Assembly: GCA_964511185.1 (NCBI GenBank)
Contig: CAZEDU010000148.1
Location: 1 to 11,372, forward strand
Reading direction: 5' to 3'
Length of the DNA: 11,372 nucleotides
From: CAZEDU01 sp964511185
Lineage (GTDB): Bacteria > Myxococcota > Myxococcia > Myxococcales > Myxococcaceae
Made by a program: the position numbers and the translations under genes. Shown here piece by piece: positions 1 to 5,221 of this stretch. The notes below the pieces were generated by a model. It made no database searches. It had not been told where the DNA came from and saw only the letters and a program-made list of their open reading frames with translations. Within the stretch, counting starts at the first letter, position 1; every line of letters starts with the position of its first letter.

Positions 1-157
1 TCTCCTCGGCGATGATGTCGTTGCAGAGGCCGATGCACTCGTCGCAGATGTAGACGGTGGGGCCGGCGATCAGCTTCTTCACCTCCTTCTGCGACTTTCC
101 GCAGAAGGAGCAGCAGAGCGTCTGGTTGTCCTTGGTCCCTACGTTCTTGCCCGCCAT
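1..157 (-). CDS. clpX: ATP-dependent Clp protease ATP-binding subunit ClpX, N-terminal fragment (runs off the window)
   Basis: Only the first 52 codons are present; the gene continues beyond the left edge. The fragment is the ClpX N-terminal zinc-binding domain. It shows a C-x2-C pair at residues 16 and 19 and a second at 38 and 41, within a context typical of ClpX (SFCGKSQKEVKKLIAGP, then YICDECIGLCNDII). In the family this domain dimerises and binds substrates and adaptors. The missing AAA+ module unfolds substrates and feeds them into ClpP. The ATG at 157 is preceded by GGGGAG at a usable distance. The gene lies downstream of clpP on the same strand with 124 bp between them, the usual clpP-clpX order. 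Identification is firm; nothing can be said about the ATPase domain. Confidence 0.95.
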   Translation of the reverse strand, partial: MAGKNVGTKDNQTLCCSFCGKSQKEVKKLIAGPTVYICDECIGLCNDIIAEE

Positions 158-281
158 GTGACTCCCCGCAAGCTGCCTACCACTTTCAATTTAGTCAGCG
201 GCCAGCGCACGCGTCCAATGAACCACCAGCGGACGAATTCGGCCTTCCCCGCCCCATTTCTGACGCGGCGCGACAGCCGGC

Positions 282-896
282 CTAGTCCTTCTTCTTTTCG
301 GTCGGCGCCTTCTTCTGCGCGAACACCTCGTCGATGAGGCCGTACTGCTTGGCCTCCAGCGAGCCCATGAAGTAGTCGCGCTCGGTGTCCTTCTCGACGC
401 GCTCCAGGCTCTGGCCGGTGTGCTTGGCGATGATCTCGTTGAGCCGCGCGCGCATGCGCAGGATCTCCCGCGCGTGAATCTCGATGTCGGTGGCTTGCCC
501 ACGCGCGCCGCCGAGCGGCTGGTGAATCATGATGCGCGCGTTGGGCAGCGCCTGCCGCTTGCCCTTGGCCCCGGCGCACAAGAGCACCGCGCCCATCGAC
601 GCCGCCTGCCCGACGCAGATGGTGGCCACCGGCGGCCGCACGTACTGCATGGTGTCGTAGATGGCCAAGCCCGCGGTCACCGAGCCGCCGGGCGAGTTGA
701 TGTACAGGCTGATGTCCTTGTCGGGATCCTCGGACTCCAAGAAGAGCAGCTGCGCGACGATGACGTTGGCCACGTCGTCATCGATCTCGGTGCCCAGCAT
801 GATGATCCGGTCCTTCAAGAGGCGGCTGTAGATGTCGTACGACCGCTCGCCTCGGTGCGTCTGCTCGACCACGTACGGGACAGGCATGTAGGGCAT
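282..896 (-). CDS. clpP: ATP-dependent Clp protease proteolytic subunit ClpP
   Basis: This is the serine peptidase that forms the tetradecameric proteolytic chamber used by ClpX (and ClpA/C where present) in the cytoplasm. The 204-residue product is full length. The catalytic triad is visible: Ser100 in GQAASMGA, His125 in IMIHQPLGG and Asp174 in TERDYF. Their spacing (25 and 49 residues) matches the Ser97/His122/Asp171 arrangement of E. coli ClpP. The oxyanion-region motif INSPGGSV is at 66-73. The C-terminus is a short Lys-rich tail (KKAPTEKKKD). The start chosen is ATG at 896; AAGGAG at 909-914 lies 12 nt upstream, a rather long spacing, so Met4 is a possible alternative. The gene begins 26 bp after the tig stop, so the two are almost certainly co-transcribed. 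Confidence 0.97.
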   Translation of the reverse strand: MPYMPVPYVVEQTHRGERSYDIYSRLLKDRIIMLGTEIDDDVANVIVAQLLFLESEDPDKDISLYINSPGGSVTAGLAIYDTMQYVRPPVATICVGQAASMGAVLLCAGAKGKRQALPNARIMIHQPLGGARGQATDIEIHAREILRMRARLNEIIAKHTGQSLERVEKDTERDYFMGSLEAKQYGLIDEVFAQKKAPTEKKKD

Positions 897-922
897 GGGA
901 CGCTCGCTCTCCTTGAAAACCG

Positions 923-2203
923 TTAGGAATAGGTAGCCTGCGATTTGAGGAATTCAATCGTCTTTTCTTCGCGCAGCCGCAAGGACAACCCGCGCCGCTC
1001 TTCCGGGTCCTTGAAGTGTTTGCGAACGGTCGACAGCGGCTGGCCCGCCTCTTCGGCGATCTCAGCGATGCGCGCGTCGATCTCCTGGTCGGTGGCGGTG
1101 ATGTTCTCTTTCTCGGCGATCGCCTCGAAGAGCAGCGAGCCGCGCACTTCCTTCTCGGCGCGCGGCTTCATCTCCTCGCGCAGCTTCTGGAAGTCCAGGT
1201 TCATGTAGCGCGGGTCGATGCCGCTGCGCGCCAGGCTGCGCAGCGCGCCGTCGAGCATCACGTCGAGCGCGCGCTCGATCATCGCCTTCGGCACGTCGAA
1301 GCTGTTCTTCTCGATGAGGCTGGCGACGAGCGCCTCGCGCTGCTCGCGGTCCGCCTCGCTCTTCTGCGCGCGCAAGAGGTCGGCCCGGATCTTCTCCTTC
1401 AGCTCGGCCAGCGTGGTGGCGCCGACGTTCATGTCCTTGGCGAAGTCGTCGTTCAGCTCGGGGGTGACGCGCTCCTTGAGCCCCTGCACCGTGAAGGTGA
1501 ACCGCGCGGTCTTGCCCTTCACCTCGTCGACGCCGTAGTCGGCGGGGAAGGCGTAATCGATGTCCTTCTTCTCCCCGACCTTCACGCCCTCCAGGCCCGC
1601 GACCTTCGACTCGACCACCTCGCCCGGCGCGACCTCGACGGTGATGCTCTCGGCGGACGAGCCGGTGAACGGCTTGCCGTCGATGGTGGCGGTGTAATCG
1701 ACCGTCGCGTAGTCGCCGGCCTTGGCCACGTCGCGGCCCTGCACCGGCTCCAGCCGCGCCGAGCTCTCCTGCATCTGCTTGAGCTGCTCGTCGACCTTCG
1801 CGTCGTCGACCTTCACGTCGACCTTCTTGAGCGCGACGCCCTTGTAGTCCTTCGGCTCCAGCTTCGGCCGGATCTCGACCTTCGCTTCGAACGCGAACGG
1901 CGCGTCGGGCTTGAGGCCTTGGTTGGTCACCTCGGGGCTGCTCACCACGTCGACCTTGTGCTCGCGGATCGCCTCCAAGTACGCGCGCTCCATCACCCGG
2001 TGGGCGACCTCGTCCTCCACCTGATCCTTGAAGCGCTGCTCGAGGATGCGGCGCGGCACCTTCCCGGGGCGGAAGCCCGCCACCTTCACCTGGCGGCCGA
2101 GCGTCTGGTACGCGCGCGACAGCTCTTCGGCCACGCGCGTGGGCTCGACCTCGATGTGGAGCTTTCGCTCGATGGGAGATACCTCTTCGACCCGGACCTT
2201 CAT
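923..2203 (-). CDS. tig: Trigger factor, ribosome-associated chaperone and peptidyl-prolyl isomerase
   Basis: Trigger factor binds ribosomal protein L23 at the tunnel exit and shields nascent chains. The 426-residue product has the normal three-part layout. The N-terminal ribosome-binding domain carries the signature GFRPGKVP at residues 43-50, exactly where E. coli has its GFRxGKxP loop. An FKBP-type PPIase domain covers about 150-240 (GDYATVDYTATIDGKPF onward), and an alpha-helical C-terminal chaperone domain follows. The frame extends five codons further to a TTG at 2218, but those codons are the ribosome-binding site itself (GGAG at 2213-2216). The ATG at 2203, giving the conserved MKVRVEEVSP start, is therefore preferred. 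It leads a tig-clpP-clpX unit, with clpP 26 bp downstream, and sits 78 bp after tRNA-Leu. Confidence 0.96.
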   Translation of the reverse strand: MKVRVEEVSPIERKLHIEVEPTRVAEELSRAYQTLGRQVKVAGFRPGKVPRRILEQRFKDQVEDEVAHRVMERAYLEAIREHKVDVVSSPEVTNQGLKPDAPFAFEAKVEIRPKLEPKDYKGVALKKVDVKVDDAKVDEQLKQMQESSARLEPVQGRDVAKAGDYATVDYTATIDGKPFTGSSAESITVEVAPGEVVESKVAGLEGVKVGEKKDIDYAFPADYGVDEVKGKTARFTFTVQGLKERVTPELNDDFAKDMNVGATTLAELKEKIRADLLRAQKSEADREQREALVASLIEKNSFDVPKAMIERALDVMLDGALRSLARSGIDPRYMNLDFQKLREEMKPRAEKEVRGSLLFEAIAEKENITATDQEIDARIAEIAEEAGQPLSTVRKHFKDPEERRGLSLRLREEKTIEFLKSQATYS

Positions 2204-2212
2204 GTGCCGTCG

Positions 2213-2216
2213 CTCC
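2213..2216 (-). promoter_or_regulatory. Ribosome-binding site of tig (decides the start)
   Basis: GGAG on the minus strand lies 9 nt before the ATG at 2203. It also overlaps the upstream in-frame TTG at 2218, which makes that TTG an unlikely start. Confidence 0.6.
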
Positions 2217-2244
2217 AAACGCTGGAAAGGGAAAAAGTCGTCCG

Positions 2245-2274
2245 CGTTTAGGGGATGGGCGACGGCCGGGTCAA
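2245..2274 (-). promoter_or_regulatory. Candidate sigma-70-type promoter for tig-clpP-clpX
   Basis: On the minus strand TTGACC (2269-2274) matches the -35 consensus at five of six positions. It is followed after 18 bp by TAAACG (2245-2250), a weak -10 matching at three of six. It begins 8 nt after the 3' end of tRNA-Leu and would start transcripts about 35 nt ahead of tig. The -35 is good and the -10 is poor, so this is a candidate only; read-through from the tRNA is an alternative. Confidence 0.35.
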
Positions 2275-2281
2275 GGTTTCA

Positions 2282-2363
2282 TGGGCGAGGAGGGACTCGA
2301 ACCCTCACACCTTTCGGTACCAGATCCTAAGTCTGGCGCGTCTACCAGTTCCGCCACCCGCCC
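2282..2363 (-). tRNA. tRNA-Leu (anticodon UAG)
   Basis: This 82-nt class II tRNA folds by eye into a full cloverleaf. The acceptor stem is GGGCGGG/CTCGCCC with one G-U pair and discriminator A. The D arm contains AACTGGTAGA. The anticodon arm is CCAGA-CTTAGGA-TCTGG, giving anticodon TAG. A long variable arm (TACCGAAAGGTGT) follows, then a T arm GAGGG-TTCGAGT-CCCTC. The UAG anticodon and long variable arm identify leucine. The CCA end is not encoded; TGA follows the discriminator. The gene is on the same strand as tig and just upstream of it, with no terminator-like hairpin between them. Confidence 0.97.
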
Positions 2364-2377
2364 ACGGCCATGCCCGC

Positions 2378-2406
2378 GAAAAAGCAGCCTGTCCCCTTTT
2401 TGTCCA
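2378..2406 (-). promoter_or_regulatory. Weak candidate promoter for tRNA-Leu
   Basis: On the minus strand TGGACA (2401-2406) is followed after 17 bp by TTTTTC (2378-2383). The spacing is right and the implied start lies about 7-8 nt ahead of the mature tRNA, but the -10 hexamer is poor. This rests on position more than on sequence match. Confidence 0.25.
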
Positions 2407-2494
2407 GGCCTCTAGTTCTTTGAGCTTTGTGACGAGTAGTGAAACACTTCGTCGAGGCGCCGGAGCGCGGCTTTAGGCTCGGGTGGGAAGCCAG

Positions 2495-4087
2495 ATGGCT
2501 GGGGACGACCGAACCACACGCACGTCGATTCCGAAGAACTTGCTCGAGCAGGGAGCGCGCAGCGCCTACCTGCTCGTCCTGAGCGCCAAGGGAGGCAGCT
2601 CGGTCGGGCGCATGCTCAAGCTCGATCGGCCGGAGATCGTGCTGGGGCGCGGCAGCAACGTCGACATCCCCTTCGACGACGACGGCATCTCGCGGCGCCA
2701 CGCCAAGCTGCTCCGAGAAGACGAGCACTTCCGGCTGGTCGACTTGGGCTCGCGCAACGGCACGATGGTGAACGGGAAGCTGGTCGACTCGGTCTTGCTG
2801 GCGAGCGGGGACAAGATTCAGCTCGGCTCGACCACCGTGCTGCTCTTCACCATCCAGGACCAGCTGCAGGAGAGCTTCCAGCGCAGCCTCTACGAGTCGG
2901 CCACCCGCGACGGGCTCACCCGGCTGCTCAACCGCCGCGCCGCGCTCGACATCCTCGCCACCGAGTTCGCCTACAGCGCGCGGCACCAGGTGCCGGTCTC
3001 GGTGGCGATGATGGACATCGACCGCTTCAAGCCGATCAACGACACCTACGGCCACCTGGCGGGGGATCAGGTGCTGGTCGGCGTCGCGCAGTGCCTGATG
3101 ACGACGCTGCGCACCGAAGACATCCTGTGCCGCTACGGCGGCGAGGAGTTTTTGCTCATCCTGCGCGAGACCGACATGACGGCGGCGCTGCAGTGCGCCG
3201 AGCGCTGCCGCAAAGTCGTCGAGGGCGCGTCGTTCCCGTACCGCGACAACACCATCAAGGTGACGTTGAGCGCCGGCGTCACCACGCTGACGCTGGAGGG
3301 GCCGAACACCGTCGAGGAGCTGATCGCCGAGGCGGACAAGTGCCTGTACGAGGCCAAGGGGCGGGGGCGAAATCAGACCTACGCGGCGGCGGCGAAGAAG
3401 CCGCCGGCGGCGCCGCCCAAGGCCAAGCGGGAGCGCCGCATCTACGCGCGCATCGAGACCAACCTGAGCTGCCGGGTCGACAGCGCGAAGGGGCCCGCCT
3501 CGGCGAGGCTCATCGACCTATCGCCGACCGGCGGCCTGCTCATCGCGCCGAGCGGCATCGCGACCACCGGGGACAAGCTGAAGCTGCAGCTCCCCGCCGA
3601 CCCCCGGCAGCCCACCGCGCTCGACAGCCGCGTGATGTGGACGCACGACCGCGCGAGCGAGACCGCGTACGGCTTGCTCTTCGAAGACCTGAACGCCGAG
3701 CAGAAGGGCACCGTCCAGTACCTGCTCGAGCTGGCGCTGGAGAGCTCGGGCCAGGGCACGCGCAAGCACCCGCGCGTGCGCAAGCAGGCGCGGCTGCAGC
3801 TGCGAGGCCTCGATCAAATCTACGGCGCGATGGTCGACATCTCGCGCGGCGGCATCGGCTTCACGTCCGAGGTGCCGCTGCACATGCACGAGGAGATCAC
3901 CGTCGATCTCACCGTCGAGGAGTTCTCGACCATGGCCCTGCCGCTCCGAGGCCGGGTCAAGCACGTGCGGCCCAGCGGGCCCGGCGAGTACCTGGCGGGG
4001 GTGCAGTTCTTGCCGCTCGAGAAGGAAGTGCAGGCCCGCCTCGACGAGCTGATCCGCTTTCTGCTGAAGCAGCCGACGCAGAGCTGA
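2495..4087 (+). CDS. FHA-GGDEF-PilZ-PilZ protein: probable diguanylate cyclase with phosphothreonine and c-di-GMP sensing domains
   Basis: The 530-residue protein is probably cytoplasmic; no signal peptide or membrane segment is seen. Domains in order: FHA (about 27-120) with GRGSNVDI, SRRH at 66-69 and GSRNG, the residues used to bind phosphothreonine; GGDEF (about 139-296) with active-site GGEEF at 215-219, DIDRFKPIND upstream, and an inhibitory RxxD (RTED, 206-209) exactly five residues before GGEEF; an Ala/Pro/Lys linker; PilZ-1 (about 315-416) with RRIYAR at 314-319 and DLSPTG at 341-346; PilZ-2 (about 423-526) with RKHPR at 423-427 and DISRGG at 448-453. All signatures are intact. By family knowledge it should make c-di-GMP from two GTP, be product-inhibited, and bind c-di-GMP through PilZ. 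The partner and output are unknown. The start is ATG 2495 with GGGAAG at 2485-2490; an in-frame GTG at 2483 has no better site. The gene stands alone between two tRNA genes and ends at a terminator. Confidence 0.92.
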   Translation: MAGDDRTTRTSIPKNLLEQGARSAYLLVLSAKGGSSVGRMLKLDRPEIVLGRGSNVDIPFDDDGISRRHAKLLREDEHFRLVDLGSRNGTMVNGKLVDSVLLASGDKIQLGSTTVLLFTIQDQLQESFQRSLYESATRDGLTRLLNRRAALDILATEFAYSARHQVPVSVAMMDIDRFKPINDTYGHLAGDQVLVGVAQCLMTTLRTEDILCRYGGEEFLLILRETDMTAALQCAERCRKVVEGASFPYRDNTIKVTLSAGVTTLTLEGPNTVEELIAEADKCLYEAKGRGRNQTYAAAAKKPPAAPPKAKRERRIYARIETNLSCRVDSAKGPASARLIDLSPTGGLLIAPSGIATTGDKLKLQLPADPRQPTALDSRVMWTHDRASETAYGLLFEDLNAEQKGTVQYLLELALESSGQGTRKHPRVRKQARLQLRGLDQIYGAMVDISRGGIGFTSEVPLHMHEEITVDLTVEEFSTMALPLRGRVKHVRPSGPGEYLAGVQFLPLEKEVQARLDELIRFLLKQPTQS

Positions 4088-4094
4088 AAGAACA

Positions 4095-4127
4095 AAAGGC
4101 CGCGGCAACCGAAGCGCCGCGGCCTTT
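4095..4127. terminator. Bidirectional rho-independent terminator
   Basis: A perfect 12-bp inverted repeat (AAAGGCCGCGGC / GCCGCGGCCTTT) flanks a 9-nt loop. On the minus strand the loop contains UUCG, and the hairpin is followed by TTTTGTTCTTTC, a good U-rich tail for ending tRNA-Lys, whose 3' end is 7 nt away. On the plus strand it follows the FHA-GGDEF-PilZ stop by 7 nt and is followed by TTTCATT, a weaker tail. It sits between convergent genes and probably serves both. Confidence 0.85.
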
Positions 4128-4134
4128 CATTCAG

Positions 4135-4207
4135 TGAGAGCGGAGGGAATCGAACCCACAACCTATGGATTAAGAGTCCATTGCTCTGCCAATTGAGCTA
4201 CGCTCCC
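4135..4207 (-). tRNA. tRNA-Lys (anticodon CUU)
   Basis: This 73-nt tRNA has acceptor GGGAGCG/CGCTCTC with one G-U pair and discriminator A. The D arm is GCTCAATTGGCAGAGC, and the anticodon arm ATGGA-CTCTTAA-TCCAT gives anticodon CTT. The variable loop is AGGTT and the T arm is GTGGG-TTCGATT-CCCTC. The T stem has one T-T mismatch at positions 50/64; the rest pairs normally. CCA is not encoded. The gene has its own promoter upstream and a terminator directly downstream, so it looks like an independent single-gene unit. Confidence 0.96.
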
Positions 4208-4228
4208 GAAACTCTTGGCGGGCGCGGG

Positions 4229-4257
4229 CTTTTAAAAGATCACCCGCGGGGTGTCAA
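4229..4257 (-). promoter_or_regulatory. Sigma-70-type promoter of tRNA-Lys
   Basis: On the minus strand a perfect TTGACA -35 (4252-4257) is followed after exactly 17 bp by TAAAAG (4229-4234), which matches the -10 consensus at four of six positions. The implied start is near 4222, about 15 nt before the mature tRNA. The AT-rich stretch stands out in GC-rich surroundings. This is the best promoter in the window. Confidence 0.75.
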
Positions 4258-4296
4258 CGCGCGGACCGTTCTTCCTGTTCCTGGCCCTGAGCGCCG

Positions 4297-5196
4297 CTAC
4301 AGGCCCCGCTGAAAGGCGCGCGCCGGACGTAGCGCCGCGCCGTCGCTCTCGAGCAGCGCCACCACTCTCTCTTGGTGCGTCGCCGCGATCGGCGCGGCCA
4401 GGTCCGGAAAGCCTCGGGGCGGCGCCCACAGGGGCGGCTCTAACGCTCCCCGCGGGACGCTGGCGCCCCGCCGAACATCGCCCCACTCCTGGTCGGACAG
4501 GCAGCGCGCCTGGCACCACGGCAGCGCCGCGCGGCCGGTGACGAGCGTCCGCTCCCCCGCCGCCGGGTCCTGCCACGGGCCAATCGCCGTCCGCGACAGC
4601 GCCGACACGTGCGCCCGGCAGCCCAAGGCGCGCCCGAGGTCCCGGGCCAACGCCCGGACGTAGAAACCGCCCCGGCAGACCAGCCAGAGGGTGCTCCGCC
4701 CAGGCAGCGCGTGCGCGCGCCACCGCGCCTGGTGCAGGTAGACCTGCGAGGGCGGCAGCTCGACCGGCTCCCCGCGGTGCACGCGCCGGTACGCCGGCTC
4801 TCCTCTCACCTTCTTCGCGCTGGTCGTCGGCGGGACCTGCTCGCGCCACCCCATGAACGGCGCGAGCGCCGCGTCCAGCATCTCCGGCGTCAACGACGAA
4901 GCATCTCCTCGCGCCACGACGGCGCCACCCGGGTCGCCGTTGTCGGTCTCGGCGCCCCACTCGATTTCGGCCACGTAGGTCTTGGGCAGGGTGTGGAGCG
5001 GCTCGAACAGGTGGGTGGCCGGCCCCACGAGCAGAAGCATCAGCCCCTGCGCGAACGGGTCGAGGGTGCCGCCATGGCACAGCGGCAGGCGCTTTCCGGG
5101 CGCCGCGTCGCGCTCGGCCATCATCGCGCGGACGAGCGAGAAGCTGGTGACGCCCACGGGCTTGTGCTGCAGGTGAATTCCCGCTTCGACGGGCAT
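4297..5196 (-). CDS. truB: tRNA pseudouridine-55 synthase TruB
   Basis: TruB converts U55 in the T loop of tRNAs to pseudouridine. The 299-residue product has the usual length and the family motifs in order: HKPVGVTSFSLV (11-22); the catalytic motif HGGTLDPFAQGL with the nucleophilic Asp46; TYVAEIEWGAETDNGDPGG; QVPPTTSAKKVRGEPAYRRVHRG; and CRGGFYVRALARDLGRALG before a substrate-recognition strand (VSALSRTAIG). Two positions look slightly unusual: Gly in HGGTLDP and CRGGFYVR, where I recall HTGTLDP or HAGTLDP and GTYIR. The catalytic Asp is kept. The start is ATG 5196; no clear Shine-Dalgarno precedes it. The gene is not beside rbfA or infB, its frequent neighbours, at least on the sides visible here. 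The surface-protein gene diverges from it after only 25 bp, and tRNA-Lys lies downstream on the same strand. Confidence 0.9.
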   Translation of the reverse strand: MPVEAGIHLQHKPVGVTSFSLVRAMMAERDAAPGKRLPLCHGGTLDPFAQGLMLLLVGPATHLFEPLHTLPKTYVAEIEWGAETDNGDPGGAVVARGDASSLTPEMLDAALAPFMGWREQVPPTTSAKKVRGEPAYRRVHRGEPVELPPSQVYLHQARWRAHALPGRSTLWLVCRGGFYVRALARDLGRALGCRAHVSALSRTAIGPWQDPAAGERTLVTGRAALPWCQARCLSDQEWGDVRRGASVPRGALEPPLWAPPRGFPDLAAPIAATHQERVVALLESDGAALRPARAFQRGL

Positions 5197-5206
5197 CGCG
5201 CCGGCA

Positions 5207-5215
5207 GTAGCCTAC
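5207..5215. promoter_or_regulatory. Palindrome GTAGCCTAC between divergent starts; possible overlapping -10 elements
   Basis: A 9-bp palindrome (4-bp arms, one central base) lies in the 25-bp gap between the truB and surface-protein start codons. It contains TAGCCT on the plus strand (5208-5213) and TAGGCT on the minus strand (5209-5214), both fitting the loose -10 pattern TAnnnT. The plus-strand hexamer is 8 nt from ATG 5222 and the minus-strand one is 12 nt from ATG 5196, so transcripts would have almost no leader. No convincing -35 is seen on either strand. This is inference from position. Confidence 0.25.
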
Positions 5216-5221
5216 GCGCCC

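Noticed and set aside
1016..2251. A 411-codon open frame on the plus strand antisense to tig
   Set aside because: It is the mirror of trigger factor codon usage (Leu/His/Arg-rich product) with no signature of its own.
2438..2448. AGTG-AAA-CACT inverted repeat upstream of the FHA-GGDEF-PilZ gene, considered as an operator
   Set aside because: Four-base arms are expected by chance in a region this size, and nothing else supports a binding site.
2483..2494. GTG at 2483 as the start of the FHA-GGDEF-PilZ gene
   Set aside because: The ATG four codons later has GGGAAG just upstream, while the GTG has no clear site. The difference is only four residues, so it is not excluded.
2342..3055. A 237-codon minus-strand frame starting inside the FHA-GGDEF gene and ending in tRNA-Leu
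   Set aside because: It overlaps both a tRNA and a well-supported gene; shadow frame.
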